From Ruminococcus sp. (lineage in GTDB: Bacteria > Bacillota > Clostridia > Oscillospirales > Ruminococcaceae): 64,000 nucleotides of DNA. The DNA is taken from the NCBI GenBank assembly GCA_020860605.1, contig JAJBTZ010000090.1, positions 186,001 to 250,000 on the forward strand, given 5' to 3'. Within the stretch, counting starts at the first letter, position 1; each line of letters begins with the position of its first letter. The notes beneath the pieces are model-generated. The model worked only from the letters and a program-made list of their open reading frames with translations, was not told where the DNA came from and searched no databases. The translations under genes and the position numbers were made by a program. Below are positions 8,244 through 17,093 of the stretch, piece by piece.

Positions 8244-9377
8244 TCATCTCTTTCCTATCGCTTCCGTTATGGTTCCACCGCCGATGACTATGTCTCCCTG
8301 ATAGAGAACGACTGCCTGCCCCTTAGTGACAGCTTTCTGAGGTTCATCGAAGGTGAGCATGAATCTGCCTCCGTCAAGAGGCTCAACAGTTGCTGGGAAT
8401 TCCATCTGGCGGTATCTTGTTTTCGCTGTGACATGAAGGCTGCCAGTAAGGCTTTCAATGGCTATCCAGTTGACATCATCGGCTATAAGGCCTGTGCTGT
8501 AAAGCTGGCTCTCGGTTCCTACATAGACGATATTGTTCTCCATGTCCTTGTCGTAGACATAAACTGGTTCGCTGTAGGAGATGCCGAGGCCTCTACGTTG
8601 GCCAATAGTGTAGCCAACCGCTCCGTGGTGCTTGCCAGCAACGCTGCCATCAGGGAAGATGAAATCGCCTTCGGGATAGCTCTTGCCAGTGTAATTCTCC
8701 ATGAAGGCTTCGTAGTCGCCATCAGGAACAAAGCAGATGTCCTGGCTGTCATGCTTATGGGCATTCAGGAAGCCTTCGCGTTCAGCTAAGGCTCTGACTT
8801 CAGATTTTGTCATCTCGCCAAGTGGGAATTTTATATGTTCAAGCTGGTTCTGGGTCAATGAATAGAGAACGTAGCTCTGGTCCTTCGACTGGTCGACTGC
8901 TTTCTTAAGAAGAAATCTGCCGTTATGCTCTTCGATTCTGGCATAGTGGCCGGTGCAGATGTAGAACAGTCCCCTTCTCTCGGCAAGCTCGATCAGTTTG
9001 CCGAATTTCATATAACGGTTGCAGTCGATACAGGGATTCGGCGTCCCGCCAGTTTCGTATGTCCTGATAAACTTATCAATAATCTTCTCTTTGAAATCTG
9101 CTGTGTAATTGGCAACTTCGAATGGAATACCAAGCCTTGAAGCGCAGTCGGCAGCGTCTTCAACATCTTTTTCAGTACAGCAGGTGTGAAGAACGGTTGA
9201 GGTTGAAAAATTACTATCATAAAGGCGCATTGTTGTGCCGAGGCAGCTGTAGCCTTGTTCTTTCATGAGAAATGCAGCAACTGAGCTGTCAACTCCGCCA
9301 CTCATGGCTATCAGAACGCCGTTTTTGTCAAGCTCCATAGGCCCAACACTACGAAAAACTATATCAGTATTTTTCAT
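8244..9377 (-). CDS. mnmA: tRNA-specific 2-thiouridylase
   Basis: Introduces sulfur at C2 of the wobble uridine of tRNA for Lys, Glu and Gln. The PP-loop is AMSGGVDSSVAAFL; catalytic cysteines sit in NPCIDCNRYMKFG and DSQDICFVPDGD; the C-terminal beta-barrel is complete. The ORF track begins at an alternative GTG (9383); the ATG two codons in (9377) is preferred because it has better spacing to GAGAGTG. The gene overlaps the 3' end of the upstream HD-domain gene by 14 bases, indicating translational coupling. Confidence 0.95.
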   Translation of the reverse strand: MKNTDIVFRSVGPMELDKNGVLIAMSGGVDSSVAAFLMKEQGYSCLGTTMRLYDSNFSTSTVLHTCCTEKDVEDAADCASRLGIPFEVANYTADFKEKIIDKFIRTYETGGTPNPCIDCNRYMKFGKLIELAERRGLFYICTGHYARIEEHNGRFLLKKAVDQSKDQSYVLYSLTQNQLEHIKFPLGEMTKSEVRALAEREGFLNAHKHDSQDICFVPDGDYEAFMENYTGKSYPEGDFIFPDGSVAGKHHGAVGYTIGQRRGLGISYSEPVYVYDKDMENNIVYVGTESQLYSTGLIADDVNWIAIESLTGSLHVTAKTRYRQMEFPATVEPLDGGRFMLTFDEPQKAVTKGQAVVLYQGDIVIGGGTITEAIGKR

Positions 9378-9942
9378 ACTCACTCTCGCAGCTTCTCATA
9401 GCTAAGATTGTCCTCTCGATAAGATCGTCCAAAGTCCATCCGAGCATGTCAGCGCCGTTCTGGATTACTTCACGTGAGCAGCCAGCGGCGAAATTGGCTG
9501 TTTTGAACTTTTTCTTAACAGACTTGAGCTCCAGGTCCTGAACGCTCTTTGAGGGTCTCATTATTGCGACCGCACCGATAAGGCCAGTCAGTTCGTCTGT
9601 AGCATAAAGAACCTTTTCCATCTCGTGCTCAGGCTTTATGTCAACCGTGAGGCCATAGCCATGGCTGGCGGTACCGTGGATGATTCTTTCGTCAAGTCCA
9701 CGCTCACGCATAATCTCCTGGCTCTTGATGCAGTGCTGGTCAGGGTACATCTCGAAATCGAGGTCGTGAAGAAGTCCTACTATTCCCCAGAGGTCGACTT
9801 CGTCAGAGTAGCCGAGAGTTTCGGCAAAGTATCTCATAACGCCTTCGACGGTTACTGCATGGCGGATGTGGAAAGGTTCCTTGTTGAATTCATTCAGAAG
9901 CTCCCAGGCTTCGTCTCTTGTATAATTTAGCTTCTCGCTCAT
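9364..9942 (-). CDS. HD-domain hydrolase family protein
   Basis: A 192-residue HD-superfamily phosphohydrolase homolog. Metal ligands are visible: H in HIRHAVTVEGVM, the HD pair in GLLHDLDFEMYPDQH, and the second His/Asp set in HGTASHGYG and ATDELTG. The start is placed at 9942 (MSEKLNYTRDEA) rather than 9975 because AAGGAG stands 8 bases upstream and the promoter would otherwise sit too close. The substrate is unknown; this subgroup is commonly annotated as an uncharacterised HDIG protein. First gene of the HD-mnmA-TtcA-like operon. Confidence 0.85.
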   Translation of the reverse strand: MSEKLNYTRDEAWELLNEFNKEPFHIRHAVTVEGVMRYFAETLGYSDEVDLWGIVGLLHDLDFEMYPDQHCIKSQEIMRERGLDERIIHGTASHGYGLTVDIKPEHEMEKVLYATDELTGLIGAVAIMRPSKSVQDLELKSVKKKFKTANFAAGCSREVIQNGADMLGWTLDDLIERTILAMRSCESEYEKY

Positions 9943-9992
9943 GGCTATTCTCCTTTTCAAAATAAAACCTATCAAAAAAATAGACTTTAGAC

Positions 9993-10021
9993 ATTATAGC
10001 GCATATGGGTGTTCTTGTCAA
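9993..10021 (-). promoter_or_regulatory. Sigma-A promoter of the HD-mnmA-ttcA-like operon
   Basis: Minus strand TTGACA, 17 bases, TATAAT: a consensus match, about 50 bases before the start at 9942. Confidence 0.85.
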
Positions 10022-10033
10022 GAATTATACATG

Positions 10034-10060
10034 AAAAAACGAGGTGGGAAGGCCACCTCG
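10034..10060 (-). terminator. Intrinsic terminator after the PII-like gene
   Basis: CGAGGTGG / CCACCTCG stem with a 5-base loop followed by TTTTTT on the minus strand. Confidence 0.88.
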
Positions 10061-10070
10061 TTATTATCTA

Positions 10071-10775
10071 TCAAGCAATTCCGGCAACGTTATCAACTGG
10101 CATCGAAACAACCAGACCCTTTGCAGGACTGTTAAGGCCACAGCTCTCGCCTATTGCCTTCATGATGGGAAGCTTGTCCTCCTGCGATGAAATTATCATG
10201 ATAATCTCACGTTCTGGCTGGACGGGAACTCCCCAGAATTCATAAGTGTCCTCGTTTACAGCTTCTCTTGCATGGAGCACCGTTCCGCCAGTGGCACCAG
10301 CATCACGAGCTGCATCCATTACGTCCTCTGAGTAGCCTTGATTTACTATCGCCATTATGAGAGCATGTCTTGGTTCTGGCATTTCATATACAGTCCTTTC
10401 TTTGCCGATAAGCTTTTCTGCGTCTTCGGCGTATTGCGAATTGAGCTTTTTCAGGCGGTTGAGGAGCACTCCGCTTCCTCCTGACAGAACCGTGCTGAAT
10501 GCGATTCCGCTGTTTGGAGAGTTTAAGATGAGTTCCTTGTTGAGCTTCTGAAGCATCCTGTCGGACATGGGCTTCGGAAGAATACTTATTAAAATCATCT
10601 TGTCGATGTTTCCAAGTCCCAATATTTCCTTGATCTCACTCGAAGCAGTTCCCTTTCCGCTGAAACGGTAGTAAAGAGGGATTCCGCTTTGCTTGAACAG
10701 TGAGTTTGCCTTGTCGGCAAGCTTCGGATTTGATATTACAAACAACATTCTGAAAGCTAATCGGTCATTCTCCAT
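10071..10775 (-). CDS. Tandem PII-like (GlnB-fold) signalling protein
   Basis: The 234 residues look like two ferredoxin-like PII domains in series: about 8-110 (MLFVISNPKLADKANSLF...) and about 125-234, the second being more typical (ALIMAIVNQGYSEDVMDAARDAGATGGTVLHARE). Classical PII proteins are about 112 aa and trimeric; here the duplication would put two per chain. The uridylylated T-loop Tyr of GlnB is not recognisable. The ATG overlaps the stop of the DUF1538 gene by 11 bases, so the two are translationally coupled. PII proteins often gate a membrane transporter encoded beside them, so I infer this one controls the DUF1538 protein by sensing a nucleotide or metabolite. The ligand is unknown. 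Confidence 0.8.
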   Translation of the reverse strand: MENDRLAFRMLFVISNPKLADKANSLFKQSGIPLYYRFSGKGTASSEIKEILGLGNIDKMILISILPKPMSDRMLQKLNKELILNSPNSGIAFSTVLSGGSGVLLNRLKKLNSQYAEDAEKLIGKERTVYEMPEPRHALIMAIVNQGYSEDVMDAARDAGATGGTVLHAREAVNEDTYEFWGVPVQPEREIIMIISSQEDKLPIMKAIGESCGLNSPAKGLVVSMPVDNVAGIA

Positions 10776-12312
10776 CCTTTTCTACCTCCTCAAAATCTAT
10801 GATTTCATCAAAGTCTACAATAACATCTGGCTCTTCGAGCGCAAGTGCTGACTTCTCTGCCTTTCTCTGCTTCAGCTTATAGGAGAGTCCCATCAGCTGA
10901 ACGGCTATAAGTGGCGTAAGAGCAACGAGCGCTACCACACCAAAGGCGTCTGTCATTATATTTCCGCCAAGAGCCTCACATGCTCCTATACTCAGTGGCA
11001 GCAGAAACGTGCTGGTCATCGGTCCACTGGCTACACCGCCGGAGTCGAATGCAATTCCGACGAAGATATCCGGCACGAATCTTGAAAGAATTATCGCTAT
11101 AAGATATCCAGGAATCAGGATATACTGAATAGGTATTCCTAAAATTACTCTGAGCATTGAAAGTCCTACAGAAACCGAAACACCGATTGACATGCAGGTG
11201 TTCATCTGCTTTGCTGAGATGACCCCGTTTGTAACCTCTGAAACCTGTTTGTTTAAAATCTGGATTGCAGGCTCGGCTTTAACTATGTAGTATCCTATCA
11301 ACATTCCGACTGGAACGAGAAGCCATTTCATATTTGATGAAGCTAGATCTCTTCCCAAAACAGTTCCAACCTGAGAGAAGCCAACGTTCACACCCGTAAG
11401 AAAGAGCACCAAGCCAATAAATGTATAGACAAAACCGACGAGTATTCTTTTAATTTGCCTCTGACGGTAACGACGGCTGATGAGCTGGAAAATTACAAAC
11501 ATGCCGAGTATAGGCAGTATCGAAATCAGGACTTCTTCTATATATTCGGGAATTGCAAAAAGAAACTCTTTTGCAGCATCCTGAGTCGTGACTGCTGTCG
11601 AAAGCTCTGTAGATGCATATTCAGCGCCTGTAGGCTGATAGAATATTCCAAGAAGCAAAACAGCAATTATTGGTCCTACGCTCGATATTGCAACAAGGCC
11701 GAAGCTGTCGTCCGAAGCGTTTTTATCACTTCTTACTGATGCCATTCCGACACCCATCGCCATTATGAACGGAACTGTTATCGGACCGGTTGTGACTCCT
11801 CCGGCATCAAAGGAGACCGCCAGGAACTCTGAGGGCACGAAGAATGAAAAAATTATAACTATCGCATAGAGAACAAGCAGAAGATTTGAGAGCTTTATTC
11901 GCCTTCCGATTCTCACCACTGCCACAGAGAAAAGGCTTCCCATTCCGACAGCTACAGCCCAGATGAGAACCCTGTTCGGAATAGATGGGACCTGGTTTGC
12001 TAACACTTGTAAATCAGGCTCAGCAAGCGTGATGATTGTGCCCATGACGAAGCTTGTCACAAGAGCAATGACGGTCTTGCTGGATTTAGAAATCGTTACA
12101 CCAATGCCTTCGCCCAACGGTGTCATCGCCATTTCGGCGCCGAGTTGGAAAAAGCCCATGCCGACTATCAGCATGACAGCGCCAGCAAGGAACATAACGA
12201 ATGTCCCAAGTTCTACTGGAACCAATATAATACTCAGAACGAGAACGATTATTGTTATAGGTAAGACGGAAGCAAACGCCTCCATCGTTTTTTCTCTTAT
12301 TTTAGGGTTCAT
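10765..12312 (-). CDS. DUF1538 multipass membrane protein (putative transporter, internal duplication)
   Basis: A 515-residue polytopic protein with about 12 hydrophobic segments. Two halves repeat at about 250 residues: AEPDLQVLANQV (97-108) matches AEPAIQILNKQV (347-358), and FDAGGVTTGPIT (168-179) matches FDSGGVASGPMT (422-433). Such paired re-entrant-looking Gly-rich motifs are typical of transporters with internal symmetry. The cytoplasmic C-terminal tail is strikingly acidic (last ~25 residues, for example DFDEIIDFEEVEKDGE). The family is DUF1538; its transported substrate is not established to my knowledge. The PII-like gene starts inside its stop region. Confidence 0.83.
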   Translation of the reverse strand: MNPKIREKTMEAFASVLPITIIVLVLSIILVPVELGTFVMFLAGAVMLIVGMGFFQLGAEMAMTPLGEGIGVTISKSSKTVIALVTSFVMGTIITLAEPDLQVLANQVPSIPNRVLIWAVAVGMGSLFSVAVVRIGRRIKLSNLLLVLYAIVIIFSFFVPSEFLAVSFDAGGVTTGPITVPFIMAMGVGMASVRSDKNASDDSFGLVAISSVGPIIAVLLLGIFYQPTGAEYASTELSTAVTTQDAAKEFLFAIPEYIEEVLISILPILGMFVIFQLISRRYRQRQIKRILVGFVYTFIGLVLFLTGVNVGFSQVGTVLGRDLASSNMKWLLVPVGMLIGYYIVKAEPAIQILNKQVSEVTNGVISAKQMNTCMSIGVSVSVGLSMLRVILGIPIQYILIPGYLIAIILSRFVPDIFVGIAFDSGGVASGPMTSTFLLPLSIGACEALGGNIMTDAFGVVALVALTPLIAVQLMGLSYKLKQRKAEKSALALEEPDVIVDFDEIIDFEEVEKDGE

Positions 12313-12372
12313 TTACCTCGCCCTTTCGACTCTTAAAGATCACCTTCTGGAATTGCAATTTATAATACTGTA

Positions 12373-12401
12373 ATGATACAGGATTCAAGGGATTTTGTCA
12401 A
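12373..12401 (-). promoter_or_regulatory. Sigma-A promoter of the DUF1538-PII operon
   Basis: Minus strand TTGACA, 17 bases, TATCAT; about 60 bases of leader before the ATG at 12312. Confidence 0.78.
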
Positions 12402-12434
12402 GGCGAAATGGGTAAACAGTTTTTCGAAAATGGT

Positions 12435-12463
12435 GAGAGCGATTCCAGGTTGGAACCGCTCTC
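12435..12463 (-). terminator. Hairpin terminator candidate after the GH3 gene
   Basis: A 13-bp stem (GAGAGCGGTTCCA / TGGAATCGCTCTC, one G-T) 8 bases after the stop. The following T-run is weak (ACCATTTTCG), so it may act partly as a 3'-end stabiliser. Confidence 0.55.
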
Positions 12464-12470
12464 TTGTGTA

Positions 12471-14666
12471 TTACTTGATCTTTTCGTTAAGCTCCATGAC
12501 AAATCTGTCGAGCATATCTACGCTAAGAATTCCTCCGCTGAAGCCGACGAGCTTAGACAGTGGCAAATCGATTGAGAGAGCTGATATGTCGAGCTTAAGG
12601 TCTTCCGTCAAGAGCTTGTTCAGGGCTTCTTTCGATATTGGATTTGCATTGAGCTCGTAGACTCTTGAATCGGTTGTGAAGAAAGTCTTGCCGGAACGGG
12701 AGCTTGTTACTTTCAAAGATGCTACTAATGGCAGATTTCTTGAAGATGGACCGACATGGATCTTATAGACGGTGGTGTCAACCTGCCAGTCGTGAGTTTC
12801 GACATCATAGTAGGCGAAGCTACGCTTGCTGAGAGTCATCGTGACGGTCTTTTCCTCACCGGGTTCGAGATAAATCTTCTTGAAGCCTTTGAGTTCTCTG
12901 ACTGGTCTTGAAACTGAGGGATAGGTTGGCTCGACATAGAGCTCTGCGATCTCTTTACCAGCGACAGAGCCAGTGTTCTTCACTTTAAAAGTGACTTCGA
13001 GGGTGTCGGATTCGGAGATATCGGTTGCAGAGAGCTCTAAATCGCTGTACTCAAATGTTGTGTAGCTGAGGCCATAGCCGAAGGGGTACATAACATCGAG
13101 ATGCTTCTTGTCATAGTATCTGTAGCCGACGTAGACGCCTTCACTATAGGTGGCGGTTCCCTTTTCGGGGAAGCTGAGGGCTGTGGGATTATTTTCGAGT
13201 CTTAACGGCCAGGTCTCGGATAGCTTTCCTGAGGGAACTGCATCTCCAAAGAGGAGATTAACGCAAGCCTTGGCGACAGCTTGTCCGCCAGTGTACATGG
13301 CAAGGATGGAATCAGCAGCTTCGCTCCACTCCATCTCGACTGGCGAGCCCTGGAACAGGAGGACTACTATTGGCTTACCAAGGGTTGAGAGCTTGTTGAA
13401 GAGGCCAATCTGGTTGGAAGGCAGTGACATTGTCCATCTGTCGAAGCCTTCACTCTCCATTCTGAACGGGAGTCCCATGCAGATTACGATTTTATCAGAC
13501 TTTTCGGAGGCTGCAACCGCTTCTGAAACGAGATTCTCATCAACTGAATCATCTTCGGTTTTGAAGCCTTTGGCGTAGGTGTAGTCTATACTCTTATCAT
13601 CAAGGGACTGAAGGAGGTTCGAGACTTCGGTAGCATTGACGCAGCTGCTTCCGCCACCCTGATAGCGGATTTCTTCGGCGAAAGCGCCTATGAGAGCTAT
13701 TTTATCGGATTTCTTGAGAGGCAGAACGCCATTCTTGAGAAGAACCGCGCTTTCCTCGGCAGCCTTCATGGCGAGGTCATTGTGAGCGGTCATGTCGGCT
13801 TTGTAATCAGCGATTCTGCCCTTGATTCCCTTCTCGACGAGTTCAATTATTCTTAAAACGTTCTTGTCGAGTTCTTCCGTTGAGAGCTTTCCTGACTTAA
13901 CAGCTTCGACTATGGCAGCGTTAGCGGACGGAACAGGTCCGGGCATTCTGATATCGAGGCCAGCTTTTACGCCGTTGACAGGCTCGTTAGCAGCTCCCCA
14001 GTCGGAGACGACAAGACCCTCGTAGCCCCATTCATCTCTGAGAATATCGGTTAGAAGCGGCTTGTTTTCGGAGCAGTAATCGCCATTGAGCTTATTATAA
14101 GCGGACATTATCATCCATGGCTTGGCCTCTTTTACAGCCTCTTCGAAGCTCGAAAGATAGATTTCGCGAAGGGTTCTCTCGTCGATGACGGCATTGACGG
14201 AGAAGCGGTCGGTTTCCTGATTGTTCGCAGCAAAATGCTTGATGCAAGCACCTACTCCTTTAGACTGGACTCCCCTGATGTGACCACAGGCCATTTTGGT
14301 GGCGAGAAGCGGATCTTCGGAGAAGTATTCGAAGTTTCTACCGCAAAGAGGAGTTCTCTTGATGTTGACGCCTGGGCCCAAAATGACCTGAACATCGTTT
14401 GCAAGACACTCTTCGCCAAGAGCTTCGCCAATTTTGTACATGAGCTCCTCATCCCAGCTGTTAGCGACTGTAGCGCTTGACGGGAAGCAGGTTGCAGGAA
14501 CGGTTCCGCCACTTTCCTCTTTTCTAAGACCATGAGGGCCATCACTCATCATGATGCTTGCGAGCTTTCCTTCGATGTCGACAGTCCTCCAACAGTCCTT
14601 GCCAGATGTCAGGGATGCTTTTTCTTCGAGAGTGAGACTATTTAGTATTTCCATAGCTTTTGTCAT
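12471..14666 (-). CDS. Glycoside hydrolase family 3 beta-glucosidase
   Basis: Hydrolyses terminal beta-linked sugars from oligosaccharides. Domain order: GH3 N-terminal barrel (about 1-300), GH3 C-terminal alpha/beta sandwich (about 310-540, with RYQGGGSSCVN), and an Fn3-like C-terminal domain (about 580-650, ELYVEPTYPSVSRPVRELKGF). The catalytic nucleophile is Asp222 in LVVSDWGA; substrate-binding KHFAANNQE is intact. No signal peptide is visible, so a cytoplasmic enzyme acting on imported oligosaccharides is likely. Exact specificity cannot be assigned. At 731 aa it is complete. It has its own promoter. Confidence 0.92.
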   Translation of the reverse strand: MTKAMEILNSLTLEEKASLTSGKDCWRTVDIEGKLASIMMSDGPHGLRKEESGGTVPATCFPSSATVANSWDEELMYKIGEALGEECLANDVQVILGPGVNIKRTPLCGRNFEYFSEDPLLATKMACGHIRGVQSKGVGACIKHFAANNQETDRFSVNAVIDERTLREIYLSSFEEAVKEAKPWMIMSAYNKLNGDYCSENKPLLTDILRDEWGYEGLVVSDWGAANEPVNGVKAGLDIRMPGPVPSANAAIVEAVKSGKLSTEELDKNVLRIIELVEKGIKGRIADYKADMTAHNDLAMKAAEESAVLLKNGVLPLKKSDKIALIGAFAEEIRYQGGGSSCVNATEVSNLLQSLDDKSIDYTYAKGFKTEDDSVDENLVSEAVAASEKSDKIVICMGLPFRMESEGFDRWTMSLPSNQIGLFNKLSTLGKPIVVLLFQGSPVEMEWSEAADSILAMYTGGQAVAKACVNLLFGDAVPSGKLSETWPLRLENNPTALSFPEKGTATYSEGVYVGYRYYDKKHLDVMYPFGYGLSYTTFEYSDLELSATDISESDTLEVTFKVKNTGSVAGKEIAELYVEPTYPSVSRPVRELKGFKKIYLEPGEEKTVTMTLSKRSFAYYDVETHDWQVDTTVYKIHVGPSSRNLPLVASLKVTSSRSGKTFFTTDSRVYELNANPISKEALNKLLTEDLKLDISALSIDLPLSKLVGFSGGILSVDMLDRFVMELNEKIK

Positions 14667-14708
14667 ATTGATAACCTCCGTTTGGGCGATTTATTTTCAG
14701 TAACGCTA

Positions 14709-14737
14709 ATTATAACATTGTAAAGCCGAGTTGTAAA
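14709..14737 (-). promoter_or_regulatory. Sigma-A type promoter of the GH3 gene
   Basis: Minus strand TTTACA, 17 bases, TATAAT; start codon about 43 bases further, preceded by CGGAGG. Confidence 0.72.
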
Positions 14738-14741
14738 GATG

Positions 14742-15488
14742 TTATTTCTCAGCTGTGAAGAAAAATCTTCTGAACCGCAAGATTACATTGCCGTCACCCA
14801 TAATGGGATAAGTTTTCTTGACTCTCTTGAGAATTTCATTCTCAAATTCCAAACCGTCCTCTTCGCTAAGCAGCGCCAGATACGGGCGTATATGGGTGCC
14901 TTTGACCCATTCGAGTAAAGCTTCGTGATTCGGTAAATCGTGATAGTAAATTGTTTCCCAAATCTGAAAATTACTTGAACAATCAGAAAGGATCTCATAA
15001 TATTCGTCGGGCTTGAGAATCCATTGCCTTTCAAAGTTTGATAACTTCATTTCCAAGACAACATCTCTTATAATTCTGAAAAGTGGCTCTTCACTATTCA
15101 TCGGAATCTGTACTACAAGGGCTCCGCCATCACTAAGTCTGCTCATCAGGTACGGAATCAGTTCGCTGTGACTCGGAATCCACTGCAAGCAGGCGTTTGA
15201 GAAAAGAAGATCGTATTTCTCTGAGATTGTCCTGGCGTCTCCCAATCTGAAATCTATGTCTGGATAAGTTTTCTTTGCCTTATCAATCATGTCCTGCGAT
15301 GTGTCAATTCCAAGAATATGGGCATTGGGGAACAAATTCGTCAACACAGCAGTGCTATTTCCAGGGCCACAACCGATATCTAAAATTGATTGCGGTTTCT
15401 TGTCTGAAACTCTCTTGGCTAAATCAATCGCCGGTTGGGTTCTCTGAGCCTTGAATTTTAAATACTGGTCTGAATTCCATTCAAACAT
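14742..15488 (-). CDS. tam: Class I SAM-dependent methyltransferase, trans-aconitate methyltransferase-like
   Basis: The 248-residue protein has the Rossmann methyltransferase motif I LDIGCGPGNST, motif II HILGIDTSQDMI and the post-motif FSNACLQWIPSH, and it begins with the Tam-like WNSDQYLKFKAQRTQPA, where the Gln/Arg segment is shared with trans-aconitate 2-methyltransferases. Tam methylates aconitate and citrate-like acids; the assignment rests on the N-terminal and motif resemblance only. AAGGTG precedes the start. It is divergent from the GH39 gene with 75 bases between the coding regions. Confidence 0.75.
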   Translation of the reverse strand: MFEWNSDQYLKFKAQRTQPAIDLAKRVSDKKPQSILDIGCGPGNSTAVLTNLFPNAHILGIDTSQDMIDKAKKTYPDIDFRLGDARTISEKYDLLFSNACLQWIPSHSELIPYLMSRLSDGGALVVQIPMNSEEPLFRIIRDVVLEMKLSNFERQWILKPDEYYEILSDCSSNFQIWETIYYHDLPNHEALLEWVKGTHIRPYLALLSEEDGLEFENEILKRVKKTYPIMGDGNVILRFRRFFFTAEK

Positions 15489-15501
15489 GTGATCACCTTT
15501 C

Positions 15502-15530
15502 TTGACTTAAATGTTCTTTCATGGTATACT
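15502..15530 (+). promoter_or_regulatory. Sigma-A promoter of the GH39 gene
   Basis: TTGACT, 17 bases, TATACT; AGGAGG at about 15552 then ATG at 15564. I see no clear sugar-repressor operator around it. Confidence 0.75.
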
Positions 15531-15563
15531 GATTTCACTTGGAATTTATATAGGAGGACTATT

Positions 15564-17087
15564 ATGAAAACTGTTGAGTGTAAAATCGATAGAAATGCTA
15601 TCATTCCGTTCAACAATCAGGTTGATTTCTGCATTGGTACTGGACGAATGGGGCTGGCGCTGCAGAGGCAATATTATGAGCAGCTGAAGCTTGTTCAGGA
15701 GAAGATCGGCTTCAAGTATATCCGTGGACACGGGCTTTTCTATGAGGATCTTGCCATCTACAACGAATATATCGACGAGAACGGCGAGACAAAGGCGGAG
15801 TATAACTTCACCTATCTCGATGTGGTCATGGACATGTACAAGGAGCTTGGCCTCAAGCCGTTTTTAGAGATTGGATTTATGCCGAAGAAGCTGGCATCTT
15901 CTGGTGAGGAAGTCGGATTCTGGTGGAGAGCTAACGTCACGCCTCCGAAATCCTATGAGAGCTGGTGCGAGCTCGTCACAGCTACTATAAGCCATCTTGC
16001 AGAGAGATACGGCTTGGATGAAGTCAAGACCTGGTACTTTGAAATCTGGAACGAGCCGAATCTTCAAGGCTTCTGGAAGGATGCAGATTTAGAGAAATAT
16101 TGTGAGCTATATAAGTACACAGTTTCGGCGATCAAGGCTGTCAGCCCTGAGCTGAGAGTTGGTGGTCCCGCCATCTGCGGAGTTGACGATGAGAGATGGA
16201 CGAGAAGCTTCTTGGAGTACACCGACAAAAACGATATTCCGCTTGATTTCATCACAAGGCATCACTACACCATTTACGTTCCTGAAACTGTCGGGCACTA
16301 TCAGTATCCCGACATGATTGACCGGGAGAGCGCCGATATCACCATCAAAAATACCCGGAAGATTGTCGACAGCTTTGAGAAATACCGTGGCTTCGACATT
16401 CATCTCACCGAATTCAACACGTCCTACTCCCCTATCACTCCGCTTCACGACACCAACATGAATGCAGCTTACCTTGCGGGTATGCTGGCGGAGCTCGGAG
16501 ACATCCACGCCTCCTACTCTTACTGGACCTTCGGAGATGTTTTCGAGGAGCATGGTGTCCCCTTCACGCCTTTCCATGGCGGATTCGGACTTGTAGCAAA
16601 CGGCTGCATTCCGAAGCCAACCTTCCATACCTTCGAATTTTTCAAGAGACTCTCTGGCAAGTGTATTCACCGCTCGAAAGAGCTTATTGTCAACGAAGAT
16701 AATGGCAAAATCCATGGCGTCGCCTGGAACTCTGTCATCAACGACGAGCCATTGGAGAACTTGAAACTCACTGCCTCACTCGACCTCCCCGATGGCGAAT
16801 ACTGTCTTCTCACCAAAACCGTGGACGAAGAAGTCTGCAACCCCCGCAAACTCTGGCACGACATTGGCGAGCCAGCCAATCCCACACCCGAACAGAACGA
16901 GCTACTCCGTTCAGCAGCCTATCCCCTCGTCCAGTCCCAGAGGTTGACGGTGACCGACGGCAAGCTTGATGTTGAGCTGAATCTAAGCCCGAACGCTGTT
17001 GTGTACTTTGAAATCTTCGAAGCGCCGATAAAGTCGGATAGAGGGTTTGAGTTTGAGAGGGTTAATAGGACGAGGAGAAGCAAATAA
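15564..17087 (+). CDS. Glycoside hydrolase family 39 beta-xylosidase
   Basis: Retaining beta-xylosidase that removes xylose from xylo-oligosaccharides. The start at 15564 (MKTVECKID) is chosen over the track start at 15489 because AGGAGG lies 6 bases upstream and the promoter falls inside the longer version. In this 507-aa numbering the acid/base Glu is E164 in FEIWNEPNL and the nucleophile Glu is E283 in LTEFNTSYSP, both standard for GH39. A beta-sandwich tail follows. No signal peptide, so it is cytoplasmic. Related families include alpha-iduronidases, but length and motifs favour beta-xylosidase. Together with the GH3 enzyme it suggests hemicellulose-fragment use. Confidence 0.9.
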   Translation: MKTVECKIDRNAIIPFNNQVDFCIGTGRMGLALQRQYYEQLKLVQEKIGFKYIRGHGLFYEDLAIYNEYIDENGETKAEYNFTYLDVVMDMYKELGLKPFLEIGFMPKKLASSGEEVGFWWRANVTPPKSYESWCELVTATISHLAERYGLDEVKTWYFEIWNEPNLQGFWKDADLEKYCELYKYTVSAIKAVSPELRVGGPAICGVDDERWTRSFLEYTDKNDIPLDFITRHHYTIYVPETVGHYQYPDMIDRESADITIKNTRKIVDSFEKYRGFDIHLTEFNTSYSPITPLHDTNMNAAYLAGMLAELGDIHASYSYWTFGDVFEEHGVPFTPFHGGFGLVANGCIPKPTFHTFEFFKRLSGKCIHRSKELIVNEDNGKIHGVAWNSVINDEPLENLKLTASLDLPDGEYCLLTKTVDEEVCNPRKLWHDIGEPANPTPEQNELLRSAAYPLVQSQRLTVTDGKLDVELNLSPNAVVYFEIFEAPIKSDRGFEFERVNRTRRSK

Positions 17088-17093
17088 TAATCT

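Noticed and set aside
15523-15551. Second bidirectional promoter between the Tam-like and GH39 genes
   Set aside because: The -10 is symmetric (GTATAC) but no -35 is present for the minus strand.
16107-16715. 202-codon minus-strand ORF in the GH39 gene
   Set aside because: Antisense to catalytic segments that are clearly coding on the plus strand.
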